From Quadrisphaera granulorum (GTDB lineage: Bacteria > Actinomycetota > Actinomycetes > Actinomycetales > Quadrisphaeraceae): a stretch of 64,000 nt of DNA. The position numbers and the translations under genes are program-made. The DNA lies in NCBI RefSeq assembly GCF_003149145.1, contig NZ_QGDQ01000010.1, positions 62,001 to 126,000 on the forward strand, given 5' to 3'. Shown in pieces: positions 1 to 8,678 of this stretch (position 1 is the first letter of the stretch; each line of letters begins with the position of its first letter). Below the pieces are notes generated by a model, which saw nothing but the letters and a program-made list of their open reading frames with translations, was not told where the DNA came from and did no database searches.

Positions 1-833
1 TCCGCCTCCGTCGGGGCCGCGGGGATGCGTCCCGCGCCGTCGGGCACCGGGACGGCACCCAGCAGTGACCTGGTGTAGGGGTGCTGCGGGTCGTCCCAGA
101 GCAGCTCGGTGGGCCCCGACTCGACGATTCGGCCGGCGTGCATCACGAGCGTGCTATCGGCGATGCGTCGCACGACGGAGAGGTCGTGGGAGATGAAGAG
201 GAGCGCCGCGCCCACGGCGGTGGTCAGCGACCTCATGAGCGCGGCGACGGCGGTCTGCGTGGAGGCGTCCAGGGCCGAGATGGGCTCGTCGGCCACGAGC
301 AGGCGAGGAGCAGCCGCGAGGGCCCGAGCGATGGCGACCCGCTGCTTCTGCCCTCCGGAGAGCTGGTGCGGGTGCCGGGAGGTCCATGCCGGGTCGAGTC
401 CGACGCGCTCCAACCAGACCGCGGGCTCCGCCGTGGCGGAACCGCGGGCCCGGGCGACCGCGGCGCCGTCGTCGATCTGTGCGCCCAGGGAGCGCCGCGG
501 GTTCAGGGAGGTGCTCGGGTCCTGGAAGACCATCTGCACTCCCGTCTGCGCCAGCGGCCTGCGGCGCAGTCCGAGGGGTGCGACGGGGGCGCCGTCCACC
601 TCGACGGTGCCGGAGGCGCGGCGCTCCACCCCCATGACGGCACGGGCGAGGCTGGATTTGCCGCAGCCGCTCTCGCCGACGAGGGCCACCACCTCGCCCG
701 CGCCGATGCGCAGGGATACGCCGTCGACAGCGACCACGGGCGGCGGACCCGGGTAGCGCACGACCAGACCGTCGACGACAAGGACAGGTGCGGTTTCGGC
801 TGCGGCTGTGGGTGCGGGGTCGTCAGAGGCCAC
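1..833 (-). CDS. dppF: Oligopeptide/dipeptide ABC transporter ATPase (DppF/OppF type), 3' end outside the window
   Basis: This is one of two cytoplasmic ATPases that power peptide uptake by the operon 1-5240. Seen on the reverse strand: a Walker A motif GESGCGKSS at about residues 53-61, the signature LSGGQKQR, a Walker B LLVADEP and the switch-region His in LLFISHD. The C-terminal [13 protein letters not shown] stretch is typical of the OppD/OppF subfamily. The start is a GTG that follows the stop of the upstream ATPase by 5 bases, so the two are surely cotranscribed. Of the coding sequence, 277 codons are visible and the frame is still open at base 1. Peptide specificity cannot be read from the sequence; nickel or other opine-type substrates remain possible for this family. 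Confidence 0.93.
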   Translation of the reverse strand, partial: MASDDPAPTAAAETAPVLVVDGLVVRYPGPPPVVAVDGVSLRIGAGEVVALVGESGCGKSSLARAVMGVERRASGTVEVDGAPVAPLGLRRRPLAQTGVQMVFQDPSTSLNPRRSLGAQIDDGAAVARARGSATAEPAVWLERVGLDPAWTSRHPHQLSGGQKQRVAIARALAAAPRLLVADEPISALDASTQTAVAALMRSLTTAVGAALLFISHDLSVVRRIADSTLVMHAGRIVESGPTELLWDDPQHPYTRSLLGAVPVPDGAGRIPAAPTEA

Positions 834-1635
834 GGGGTGCTTCCTCCAGGGACGAGCCGGGCAGCGCCGCCAGCAGCTGGCGCGTGTACGGGTGCTGCGG
901 TGCGGCGAACAGCTCCGCTCGGGATGCGCGCTCGACCACGCGACCCTGCTGCATGACGGCGACGTCGTCGGCCACCGCGCTCATCACGCCGAGGTCGTGC
1001 GTCACGAGCAGGACGGCCAGGCCACGCTCGGTGGCGACCTCGCGCAGGAGGTGGAGGATCCCCGCCTGCACGGTGACGTCCAGTGCGGTGGTGGGCTCGT
1101 CGGCGAGGAGCACCTCCGGGTCGCAGGCCAACGCCATGGCGATCGCGATGCGCTGGCGCTGTCCGCCGGAGAACTGGTGCGGGTAGCGGCCCAGGGCGCT
1201 AGCGGGTGCGGGGACCTGGACCCGCTCGAGCAGCTCGACGGCGCGGGCCCGCGCCTGCGCACGCCCGAGCCGCAGGTGGCGGCGCACGTGGTCCGTGAGC
1301 TGCTGGCCGACGGTGATCTGCGGGTGCAGGCTCGCCGAGGGGTCCTGGAACACCATCGCGATCCGCCGACCGCGCACGTCGCGCAGCTGCCGCTCGGTCA
1401 GGCCCAGCAGCTCCGTGCCTGCGAGGCTGATGGAGCCCGTCGTGGTGGCCGTGCGGGGCAGCAGTCCGAGCACGGCCATCGAGGTGAGCGTCTTGCCGGA
1501 GCCGGACTCCCCCGCGAGGCCCTGGATGCGTCCCGCGCGCAGCTCCAGGTCGACCCCGTGCACGAGGGGCCGGCCGATAGTGATGCCGAGGTCGCGAATG
1601 GTCAGCACCGGCGAACCGCCGGCAGGACGGCTCAC
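823..1635 (-). CDS. dppD: Oligopeptide/dipeptide ABC transporter ATPase (DppD/OppD type)
   Basis: This is the first of the paired ATPases of the peptide importer, 270 residues long. Walker A GESGSGKT lies at about residues 42-49, the signature FSGGQRQR and Walker B VLLADEP follow, and the C-terminal QHPYTRQLL motif marks the oligopeptide-type subfamily. The GTG start overlaps the stop of the upstream permease as GTGA. The longer open frame extending upstream to 2229 is out-of-frame permease sequence and was not used. It works as a heterodimer with the next ATPase, which begins 5 bases after it stops in the transcription direction. Confidence 0.93.
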   Translation of the reverse strand: MSRPAGGSPVLTIRDLGITIGRPLVHGVDLELRAGRIQGLAGESGSGKTLTSMAVLGLLPRTATTTGSISLAGTELLGLTERQLRDVRGRRIAMVFQDPSASLHPQITVGQQLTDHVRRHLRLGRAQARARAVELLERVQVPAPASALGRYPHQFSGGQRQRIAIAMALACDPEVLLADEPTTALDVTVQAGILHLLREVATERGLAVLLVTHDLGVMSAVADDVAVMQQGRVVERASRAELFAAPQHPYTRQLLAALPGSSLEEAPRGL

Positions 1636-2564
1636 GGTCGGTCCTCCTCGACGGGCAGCTCGACAGACTGTGGGGCCGAGGCCACACCGACGGCGGTGCG
1701 TTCGGTGCGCGACGTCGGGTCGACGGCGTCGCGCAGCGCGTCGCCGAGGAAGTTGAACGCCATGACGACGGTGAGGATGGCGAGACCGGGAAAGGTGCCG
1801 ATCCACCACGCATCGAAGTTCGCCAGCGCGCCGGAAATCATCGACCCCCACTCCGCGGTGGGCGGCTGGGCCCCGAGCCCGAGGAAGGACAAGCCGGACA
1901 GCAGCAGCACCGCGGCACCCACGTCGAGCGTGGCCAGCACGACGACGGGCCCGACGACGTTGGGGGCGACGTCGACGACGAGGGACGTCACCGGCGAGCG
2001 GCCCAGCAGGCGCCCCGCTACGACGTAGTTGAGCGTCCTCAGCCCCAGCACGAGGCTGCGGGTGACGCGGGCGTACTGCGGCCACGACACGACGACCGCC
2101 GCGATGACGGCGTTGTAGAGCGACGGCCCGAGCGAGGCCGCCACGACCATCGCCAGGATCACCGTGGGGAAGGCCATGACGAGGTCGGTGAGTCGCATGA
2201 GCGCCTCGTCGACCCAGCCTCCGAACCACCCGGCCACCGCCCCCACGACGACCCCGATCACCGCGGACGCCACGACGAGTCCGAGCGCGAGCGGGATGGT
2301 GGTGCTGGCGCCGGTCATCAGCCGGGAGAACACGTCACGGCCGAGCGCGTCGGTGCCGAGCAACGTCCCCTCCCCGGGCGGCGACAGCCGTGGGAGCTGC
2401 TGGGCATCGGGCGGGTAGGGCACCCACGCCGGTGCGGACACGGCAACGACGAGCCAGGCGACGGCGATGGCAGCACCGACCACCGCCAGCGGCGAGCGCC
2501 AGACCCGTGGCAACCGCAGCCACGCTCCGCGGGGTCGGCGCGTCAGGGCGCCGTCGAGGCTCAC
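1632..2564 (-). CDS. dppC: Peptide ABC transporter permease, DppC type
   Basis: This 310-residue inner-membrane permease belongs to the peptide/nickel import family. A first membrane segment lies at about residues 26-48, followed by the short extracellular stretch with LLGTDALGRDVFSRL that is diagnostic of DppC-type permeases. Several further membrane segments contain the EAA-type loop that contacts the ATPases. The ATG overlaps the stop of dppB as ATGA, and its own stop overlaps the start of dppD, so translation of the operon is coupled throughout. Confidence 0.93.
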   Translation of the reverse strand: MSLDGALTRRPRGAWLRLPRVWRSPLAVVGAAIAVAWLVVAVSAPAWVPYPPDAQQLPRLSPPGEGTLLGTDALGRDVFSRLMTGASTTIPLALGLVVASAVIGVVVGAVAGWFGGWVDEALMRLTDLVMAFPTVILAMVVAASLGPSLYNAVIAAVVVSWPQYARVTRSLVLGLRTLNYVVAGRLLGRSPVTSLVVDVAPNVVGPVVVLATLDVGAAVLLLSGLSFLGLGAQPPTAEWGSMISGALANFDAWWIGTFPGLAILTVVMAFNFLGDALRDAVDPTSRTERTAVGVASAPQSVELPVEEDRP

Positions 2565-3652
2565 GCGAGCCTCACGCGGGGATCGAGCACGCCGTAGAGC
2601 ACGTCGACGATGAGGTTGAGGACGAGGTAGATCACTCCGACGACGAGCCCGACGCCCATGATGCCCGGGAGGTCGAGGTTGCTGGCCGCCTGGTAGGCGT
2701 AGGTGCCCAGGCCGGGCCAGGCGAACACCGACTCGACCAGCACCGTCCCGGACAGCAGCGATCCGAAGGCGATGCCGACGACGGTGAGGATCGGCAGGGA
2801 CGCTCCGCGCAGCACGTAGCCGACGACGACGCGTCCGGGGCCGAGCCCCTTGGCGCGGGCCGCGCGCACGTACTCGCTGTCCAGCACTTCCAGCACCGAC
2901 GTGCGGATGAAGCGCGTGAGCAGGCCGATGGTGAACAGGCTGAGCACCCCGACCGGCAGCGCCAGGTGCGCGGCGGCGTCGACGAAGCCGACGCTGTCGC
3001 CGTCGAGCATGAAGTCGACGGTGTACAGCCCGGTGATGGTGGGCGGTGGTGTGAGCGACGGGGAGAGCCTGCCGGACCCGGGCGCGATGCCGAGGCGCCG
3101 GAAGAAGAGGTCGTAGGCGACGAGCGCGAGCCAGAACGTCGGCAGCGAGAGTCCGATCAGTGAGACCACCCGCACCACCTGGTCGGTGACGAGGTTGCGG
3201 CGGTGGGCGGCCACCGTGCCGAGTGCGGTCGCGACGAGCAGGCTGACCACCACCGCGCAGACGGCGATCTCGATCGTGGCGGGGACGGCGGTGGCCAGGT
3301 CGCTCGCCACGGGGCGCCCGGTGGCCAGAGAGCGGCCCAGGTCTCCGTGGGCGAGGTTGCCCAGGTAGGTGAGGTACTGGACGGGCAGCGGATCGTCCAG
3401 GCCGTACCGCTCGACGTAGGCCTGGACGGTCGCCGGGTTGGCTGCGGCACCCTCACCCAGGGCCGCGGCGATCGGATCGCCCGGCACGAGGTTGGTGAGG
3501 GTGAACGTCACGAGCGTGACCCCGAGGAGCAGCAGCACCGAGGTGGCGGTCCGGCGCAAAACGAACCGTGCCAGCGGTGACCGGCCCCCCAGCGCGCCCC
3601 GTCGCGGAGGCGACGGGGCGCGCTGGGGGGCCGGTGAGGCAGGAGCTGTCAC
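2561..3652 (-). CDS. dppB: Peptide ABC transporter permease, DppB type
   Basis: This 363-residue permease pairs with DppC to form the membrane channel. It has an N-terminal cytoplasmic tail of about 28 residues, a first membrane helix with LLLLGVTLVTFTLTNLVPGDP (the PGDP motif is typical of DppB), and five further helices. It also carries the C-terminal VESVFAWPGLGTYAYQA signature. The start is GTG, one base after the stop of the binding-protein gene. Length and topology are normal for the family. Confidence 0.94.
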   Translation of the reverse strand: MTAPASPAPQRAPSPPRRGALGGRSPLARFVLRRTATSVLLLLGVTLVTFTLTNLVPGDPIAAALGEGAAANPATVQAYVERYGLDDPLPVQYLTYLGNLAHGDLGRSLATGRPVASDLATAVPATIEIAVCAVVVSLLVATALGTVAAHRRNLVTDQVVRVVSLIGLSLPTFWLALVAYDLFFRRLGIAPGSGRLSPSLTPPPTITGLYTVDFMLDGDSVGFVDAAAHLALPVGVLSLFTIGLLTRFIRTSVLEVLDSEYVRAARAKGLGPGRVVVGYVLRGASLPILTVVGIAFGSLLSGTVLVESVFAWPGLGTYAYQAASNLDLPGIMGVGLVVGVIYLVLNLIVDVLYGVLDPRVRLA

Positions 3653-3653
3653 G

Positions 3654-5240
3654 TCAGGCGGTGGGCTTCAGCTCGGCGAGGTCGACCGTCCACACCGAGT
3701 TGTAGGCAGCACCCGTCACGGTGTTCGCGGTGGCGATGTTCGAGCCCGGGACGATGAGCGGCACGAACGGGCCCTGCTCCTGCAGCGCCTGTGCGAACGC
3801 CGCGAAGTCGCCCTCGCGAGCCGCCGGGTCGGTCGCGGAGCCGGCGGTGGTGGCCAGCTGGGCGATCTGCGGAGCCGCCTCGACGGTCCACCCGGCCCGC
3901 AGGCCGACCTTCAGGCCGGGGCCGAACGGCAGGAAGTTGGCGGAGTCGGCGTAGTCGGGACCCCAGAACCACATGCTGAAGCCCTCCTTGCCCGCCACGT
4001 AGGCGTCGAGCTCGGTGGCGATCGGTGCCGGGGCCAGCTCGACGTTGATGCCGGCGGCCTTGAGCTGGGACTGGACGCGCTCCGCGAGCGGGGTGAACTC
4101 GACACCGCCCACGGGGTAGTCGTTGGGGTACTGCAGGCGGATGGTGGAGCCGTCGTACCCGGACGCCGCGAGCGCTGCCTTGGAGGCGGCGAGGTCCTGC
4201 GTGGCACCGGTGGGTAGTGCCCCGGTGAAGCCGGGCGGGATGACGCCGGTGGCCTGGACGGCACCCGCCCCGGCCAGCTCGAGCAGTGAGCTGTAGTCGA
4301 GCGCGGAGCGCACCGCCGCGGCGAACTGCGCGTTGGCGGTGATTCCCCCGACGGCCGGGTCCTGGTTGACCAGCAGGAAGATCGTCGATGCCGACGGGAC
4401 GGAAGCGACGGTGAAGCCGTCCTTGAGCTGGGTGACCTGGTCGCCGTTGAGGTCGAGGGCCACCTGGGAGTCACCGCCCTGGAGGTTGATGAGCTGGGTG
4501 GCGCTCTCGCTGGTGTTCCGGACGACGACGCGGTCGTAGCCGGGGGCTTCGTCGCCCTCGTACTTCGGGTTGCGCTTCAGGACGACCTGCGAGGTGACGT
4601 CGAAGGCGTCGAGCACGAAGGGGCCGGACCCGGCAGACGCCGTGTCGAGGTAGGCCTTGGCCGTGTCGCTGCCGTCGGTGGTGCCGCCGTGCTCCTTGAC
4701 GACGTCGGCATTGACGATGCCGAGCGCGGGGTTGGCGAGGATGGCCGGCAGCTGCAGGGACGGGGTGGCGGAGGTGAAGCGGACCGTCGTGTCGTCGACC
4801 TGCTCGACGGTGATGCCGTTGAGCAGGAAGTTGGGCTTGGCCTCCTTCATGCCCTGGACGCGCTGCATGGTGAACACCACGTCGCTGGCCTCGACGGGGC
4901 TGCCGTCGGAGAAGGTGTGGCCGCCCTCGAGGGTGAAGGTGAACTGGGTGGCGTCGGCGTTCTGCGTCCAGGAGGCCAGGCCGGGCACGGGCGTGGAGAC
5001 GTCGGAGCCCTTGAAGTCAACCAGCGTCTCGTAGAGGGCCTTGGCGATGGTGTTGCCGGTCGGGTCATAGGTGTTGCCCGGATCGGCGGTCTCGAGGGAG
5101 AAGGCCGTGTCGACGACGAGCGAGCCCCCGCTGGTGGCGGTCCCCTCACCGCCCTGAGGTTGCGCCGAGTTCCCTCCCGAGCAGGCAGACAGGGCCAGCG
5201 CCGCGCCCAGGGCGAGGGCCAGCAGTCGGGGAGAGCGCAC
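3654..5240 (-). CDS. dppA: Peptide ABC transporter solute-binding lipoprotein (SBP_bac_5 family)
   Basis: This extracellular, lipid-anchored receptor delivers peptides to DppBC. I chose the GTG at 5240 because it gives a short signal peptide (RSPRLLALALGAALALSAC) with a lipobox LSAC, and because a purine-rich TGGAG lies just upstream. The longer in-frame start at 5366 would bury the signal peptide. The 528-residue length and the C-terminal half with YPNDYPVGG and FWGPDYADS-type stretches fit the family 5 extracellular binding proteins. It is the first gene of the operon, so the promoter should lie between 5241 and the divergent regulator. Confidence 0.93.
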   Translation of the reverse strand: MRSPRLLALALGAALALSACSGGNSAQPQGGEGTATSGGSLVVDTAFSLETADPGNTYDPTGNTIAKALYETLVDFKGSDVSTPVPGLASWTQNADATQFTFTLEGGHTFSDGSPVEASDVVFTMQRVQGMKEAKPNFLLNGITVEQVDDTTVRFTSATPSLQLPAILANPALGIVNADVVKEHGGTTDGSDTAKAYLDTASAGSGPFVLDAFDVTSQVVLKRNPKYEGDEAPGYDRVVVRNTSESATQLINLQGGDSQVALDLNGDQVTQLKDGFTVASVPSASTIFLLVNQDPAVGGITANAQFAAAVRSALDYSSLLELAGAGAVQATGVIPPGFTGALPTGATQDLAASKAALAASGYDGSTIRLQYPNDYPVGGVEFTPLAERVQSQLKAAGINVELAPAPIATELDAYVAGKEGFSMWFWGPDYADSANFLPFGPGLKVGLRAGWTVEAAPQIAQLATTAGSATDPAAREGDFAAFAQALQEQGPFVPLIVPGSNIATANTVTGAAYNSVWTVDLAELKPTA

Positions 5241-5347
5241 AGGTGACTCCAGGGTTCGGAAGCGGGAAGGAGCAGGGCGACCCGTGGACCGTGTGACGGA
5301 CCCCTCTGGACGCGATGGTGAGATTCCCACGATGCTCGATGATGCGT

Positions 5348-5388
5348 CTAGGCAGTTCGCCTGCACCCGGACAGAACGTCTGCCCTAG
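5348..5388. promoter_or_regulatory. Imperfect inverted repeat in the dpp/AsnC divergent promoter region
   Basis: The arms CTAGGCAG (5348-5355) and CTGCCCTAG (5380-5388) are reverse complements apart from one extra base, about 24 bases apart and just upstream of the regulator. It could be an autoregulatory operator. This is pattern evidence only. Confidence 0.3.
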
Positions 5389-5405
5389 CCGCCAGGAGGC
5401 GCGAA

Positions 5406-5999
5406 ATGTCTCAGATCCGGAGCAGCACCGGCGGCTCACCTGGACGAAGTGCACGCACCCTCGACGACGTCGACTACGGGATCCTCGCGGTGCTGCGCAC
5501 CGACGGCCGCATCTCCATGGCGGCGCTGGCCGCCCGGGTCGGGATCTCACGCGCCAACGCCTACGCCAGGGTCGAGGCCCTCGTGGCGGCCGGCGTCATC
5601 ACCGGCTTCAGTGCCCGCATCGACCCCGCCAGAGCAGGGCTGGCCATCGCAGCTCTCGTGTTCGTCACGGTGCACCCGCAGACGTGGCCCTCGTTCCGGC
5701 AGTCCGTGCTCCAGCTGCCCGACGTCGAGTACTGCGCCATCACGACCGGCGAGCACGACGCGATGATGCTGGTCAGGAGCACGGACGTGAGCGCCGTCCA
5801 CGACTTCGTCACGGGGGTCGTCTCGGTGCTGCCGCAGGTGCGCACCGTCGTCAGCGTCGTCGTCCTCGATGAGGTGGCGCGGGTGCCGTACCTGCTACCG
5901 GGAGACATCCCCGACCGTTCGTCCGCGCAGGCGCGCCTCGGCATGACGCGGTGGACGCCCGCCGCGTCAGGCCGGGACTCGATGCCGCCGCGCCCCTGA
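5406..5999 (+). CDS. Lrp/AsnC family transcriptional regulator
   Basis: This 197-residue regulator has an AsnC-type helix-turn-helix at about residues 17-65 (LDDVDYGILAVLRTDGR, then the recognition helix around GISRANAYARVEAL). A C-terminal RAM/ligand-sensing domain follows. The ATG is preceded by a strong AGGAGG at 5394-5399. It is transcribed divergently from the peptide transporter operon, so control of that operon in response to an amino acid is the simplest inference. The last 25 or so residues beyond the RAM domain have no recognisable motif. Confidence 0.9.
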   Translation: MSQIRSSTGGSPGRSARTLDDVDYGILAVLRTDGRISMAALAARVGISRANAYARVEALVAAGVITGFSARIDPARAGLAIAALVFVTVHPQTWPSFRQSVLQLPDVEYCAITTGEHDAMMLVRSTDVSAVHDFVTGVVSVLPQVRTVVSVVVLDEVARVPYLLPGDIPDRSSAQARLGMTRWTPAASGRDSMPPRP

Positions 6000-6029
6000 A
6001 CAGCGCGCGTCAGCGCCAGTCAGCGGAGT

Positions 6030-6392
6030 TCAGAGCAGCTCGACGCAGACGCTCTCGTGATCGACACCGTCGATCGCGAACGACTCACGCAGCAGGAGGC
6101 CACGCGGCCCCGGCTCGACCGTGCTCGTGCTGGTCCCGGTGACGACGGCGCCGCCCTCCTTGAGGACGTGCACGAAGGAGACGTTCAGCGCCGCACCCTC
6201 GCGGGTGCCGATGAACCGCCCCAGCACCACGGTGTCGCCCTCGTACTCGCCCCAGACCGCTCCGGCGGTCTCGTGGTAGGCGAAGCGCGTCGGGGCGTGC
6301 GGATCGACGGCGCTCGCCGTCGAGGACGCCATGACGAAGCGCCGCCCGTCGAGGGACAGCGGCGAGGTGGTCTGCAACGGCACGGCCCGCAT
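6030..6392 (-). CDS. Small conserved protein resembling those annotated as N-acetylglutamate synthase-like
   Basis: This is a 120-residue protein without signal peptide or membrane helix. The visible pattern (LDGRRFV, TRFAYHETAGAVWGEYEGDTVVLGRFIGTREG) resembles small beta-rich proteins often labelled N-acetylglutamate synthase in databases. It lacks any GNAT acetyltransferase motif, so that name is probably wrong. The ATG at 6392 is preferred because upstream in-frame sequence runs through a palindromic repeat. It is convergent with the AsnC regulator, 30 bases away. Function unknown. Confidence 0.65.
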   Translation of the reverse strand: MRAVPLQTTSPLSLDGRRFVMASSTASAVDPHAPTRFAYHETAGAVWGEYEGDTVVLGRFIGTREGAALNVSFVHVLKEGGAVVTGTSTSTVEPGPRGLLLRESFAIDGVDHESVCVELL

Positions 6393-6425
6393 GCTGCCAC
6401 TGCTCGTTCCCGCATCCGCCCGTGA

Positions 6426-6490
6426 GCGCACTTTCCGCGGCAAGTGCGCCATACGTCGCCGCGGTGGCGCACTTGCCGCGGAAAGTGCGG
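6426..6490. repeat. Inverted pair of the CACTTGCCGCGGAAAGTG palindromic repeat
   Basis: Two near-palindromic units, 6426-6450 and 6466-6490, lie in opposite orientation 15 bases apart, so the whole 65-base block can fold as one long hairpin. The same unit recurs at 25408-25432 and 25449-25474. It sits between divergent genes (6392 and 6577), so it is not simply a terminator at this place. Confidence 0.8.
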
Positions 6491-6576
6491 AACTCCCGGC
6501 GGCAGGAGGGTGGGGTTGTCCACAGGGCGGGGGTGGGCGCCAGCGGGCGAGGGCGCCGGGCGGGCAGGGTGGGCGC

Positions 6577-7149
6577 ATGGCTCAGACCTCGATGAACGGG
6601 CTGCGGCACGCCCGCACGGACTCACCTCTCGGCCCGCTGGTGGTGGTCGTCGACGACGACGGCGCCCTCGCCGGCCTCTACTACGCCGACGGGCACACCC
6701 CCGCCCCGCGACCGGCCGCACTCGGCAGCTGCGCCGACCCCGACGACCCGCAGATCGCCACCGTCACCTCGGCCGTCCTCGGCTACCTGCGCGGCGAGAC
6801 CGACGTCCTCGAGGTACCGCTGAGCTCGGCCGCGGTCCCAGCCGCCACCGACCTCCAGCGCGCCGTGTGGGCGCAGATCGCCGCCATCCCGCGGGGCGAG
6901 ACCCGGACCTACGGCGAGGTGGCCGCGGCCATCGGCAAGCCGACCGCGGTACGCGCCGTCGGGCAGGCCGTGGGGCGCAACCCGCACTCGCTCGTCGTCC
7001 CGTGCCACCGGGTGGTCGGCTCCGGCGGCAAGATCACCGGCTACGCGGGTGGGGTGGACGTCAAGCGCCGCCTGCTGGAGCTGGAGGGCGTCACGCTCGG
7101 CCCCGGACCGCTGGTGCCGGCTCCAGATGCACCGCCTTCAGCGCCGTGA
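6577..7149 (+). CDS. ogt: Methylated-DNA-[protein]-cysteine S-methyltransferase
   Basis: This suicide repair protein transfers alkyl groups from O6-alkylguanine to its own cysteine. The active-site motif PCHRVV is present in the C-terminal half, preceded by the arginine-finger/HTH region (IPRGETRTYGEVAAAIG) and the usual AVGQAVGRNP. The 190 residues match the Ogt/AGT family. The ATG at 6577 starts the recognisable domain (ARTDSPLGPLVVVV), and longer in-frame starts read through the palindromic repeat. Its last 59 bases overlap, tail to tail, the aldehyde dehydrogenase on the other strand. Confidence 0.93.
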   Translation: MAQTSMNGLRHARTDSPLGPLVVVVDDDGALAGLYYADGHTPAPRPAALGSCADPDDPQIATVTSAVLGYLRGETDVLEVPLSSAAVPAATDLQRAVWAQIAAIPRGETRTYGEVAAAIGKPTAVRAVGQAVGRNPHSLVVPCHRVVGSGGKITGYAGGVDVKRRLLELEGVTLGPGPLVPAPDAPPSAP

Positions 7150-8551
7150 GCTCCCCGATCAGGTCGGGTCCGTAGCCGCGGCCGCGCCCGGAGGAGCGGC
7201 GCGGGTCCGCCGATCCGCCGGGCGCCCCGCCCCACACGGCGTTGACCTTGACCGTGCCGACCTCCAGCTCGTCCGCGGCCTGCAGCGCGTGGGCCGTGTC
7301 GGGTGTGAGCACGGTCGCCGCGAGGCCGTAGGCGCCCGAGCCGGCCAGGCACAGGCCCTCCTCCCACGACTCCACCACCCGCACGGCGGCCACGGGTCCG
7401 AAGGTCTCCTCGGTCATGACGTCCATGTCGTCGGTGCAGCCGACGAGCACCGTCGGCGGGTACCAGGACCCGGGCCGGTCCAGCCGCTCCCCACCGGCGA
7501 GGGCCTTCGCCCCGGCCGCGAGCGCGCCCTCGACGTGCGAGGAGACCAGGGCGAGCTGCCGCTCGTCGACGAGCGGTCCCAGCTCGCTGGTCGTGTCGGT
7601 GGGGTCGGCGACGACGACGCCGCGGGCCAGCTCCACGAGCTCGTCGAGGACAGCGTCGGCGACGTCGGCGTGCAGGTAGACGCGCTCCACGGACGTGCAC
7701 AGCTGGCCGGTGTTGGTGAAGGCGCCCGCGGCGATCTGCGCGGCGGCCCAGGCGGGGTCGACGCCAGCATCGACCAGTAACGGGTCCTTGCCGCCGTTCT
7801 CCAGCAGCGCGATCGCGCCGCGAGCGCCGGTGACGGCGCCGATCCGCCGCCCGGTGGCGGTGGAGCCGACCTGGGCGACGACGTCGACGCGGTCGTCGGC
7901 GACCAGGGCTTCGCCCACCTCGCCGTCGCCGGTGACCACCTGGAGCACCCCCGGCGGCAGGGCCGCGGCGATGAGCGCGGCCATCGCGGCGCCCGGGGCG
8001 CTGGAGCGCTCCGACGGCTTGTGCACCACGGTGTTGCCGGCCACGAGCGCCGCGGCGAGCAGCCCGGCGGCCGCGGGGAACGGGTCGTTCCACGGCGTGA
8101 TGACGGCGACGGTGCCGCGCGGCTCGCGCCGCACCACGTCGATGGCGCCCGACGACCCCGCCAGGGAGCGGCCGGCGTCGAGCACGGCGGTGGTGGCGGC
8201 CTCCTCGAGCAGTTCGGCAGCGACGACGGCGGACCCGCGAGCCTGTCCGACGAGCCGGCCGGTGGTGGCGACGAGAAGGTCACCGAGGGCGTCAGCGTTC
8301 TCACGGACGGACGCGGCGGCGGCCCGCAGCGCGGCGGCGCGGGCGCCCGGCGTCGTCGTCCTCCAGCCGCGGCGGGCGGCGCGGGCGCCGGCGAGCGCCG
8401 CCTCCACCTGGTCCGGAGTGGCGCAGCGGACCTCTCCGGACGGCTCGCCCGTGGCGGGGTCGACCAGCGGCAGGGACCTGCCTGCGGCCTCGACGGGCTC
8501 ACCGTCCAGCCAGCATCCGGTGGCCAGGAGGGAGGTGGTGCTGGTGCTCAC
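7091..8551 (-). CDS. NAD(P)-dependent aldehyde dehydrogenase family protein
   Basis: This 486-residue protein has the ALDH fold: the NAD-binding ITPWNDPF region and GSTATGRRIG, a general-base Glu in LLENGGKDPL, and the catalytic Cys in TNTGQLCTSVERV. The Glu motif is unusual (ENGGKD instead of ELGGKD) and GSTATG is preceded by VAQV rather than the normal FTG. Substrate choice is therefore uncertain, though the chemistry should be intact. The start is GTG. It is divergent from the glycan operon (115-base gap) and shows no obvious functional link to it. Confidence 0.88.
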   Translation of the reverse strand: MSTSTTSLLATGCWLDGEPVEAAGRSLPLVDPATGEPSGEVRCATPDQVEAALAGARAARRGWRTTTPGARAAALRAAAASVRENADALGDLLVATTGRLVGQARGSAVVAAELLEEAATTAVLDAGRSLAGSSGAIDVVRREPRGTVAVITPWNDPFPAAAGLLAAALVAGNTVVHKPSERSSAPGAAMAALIAAALPPGVLQVVTGDGEVGEALVADDRVDVVAQVGSTATGRRIGAVTGARGAIALLENGGKDPLLVDAGVDPAWAAAQIAAGAFTNTGQLCTSVERVYLHADVADAVLDELVELARGVVVADPTDTTSELGPLVDERQLALVSSHVEGALAAGAKALAGGERLDRPGSWYPPTVLVGCTDDMDVMTEETFGPVAAVRVVESWEEGLCLAGSGAYGLAATVLTPDTAHALQAADELEVGTVKVNAVWGGAPGGSADPRRSSGRGRGYGPDLIGELTALKAVHLEPAPAVRGRA

Positions 8552-8644
8552 CGGACCTGTCTACCGGCCGGTGGGCGTGCGCGCGCTGCGAGCGCGTCGC
8601 ACGCGTGATCGACTTTCGAGGTGCTCCGGCCTGCCCTAGACAGC

Positions 8645-8678
8645 TCACCATGAAGGTCTTGTCACCATGAAGGTGTTG
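8645..8678 (+). repeat. 17-base tandem duplication of the carbamoyltransferase start region
   Basis: The segment TCACCATGAAGGTCTTG at 8645-8661 is repeated with one change at 8662-8678. The first copy creates a six-codon reading frame (ATG at 8650, TGA at 8668-8670) whose stop overlaps the real ATG at 8667 as ATGA. It could act as a coupled leader or be a neutral slip duplication. Confidence 0.75.

Noticed and set aside
6030-6392. Real N-acetylglutamate synthase
   Set aside because: The protein has no acetyl-CoA-binding GNAT motif and is far too short. The name is a database habit for this small family.
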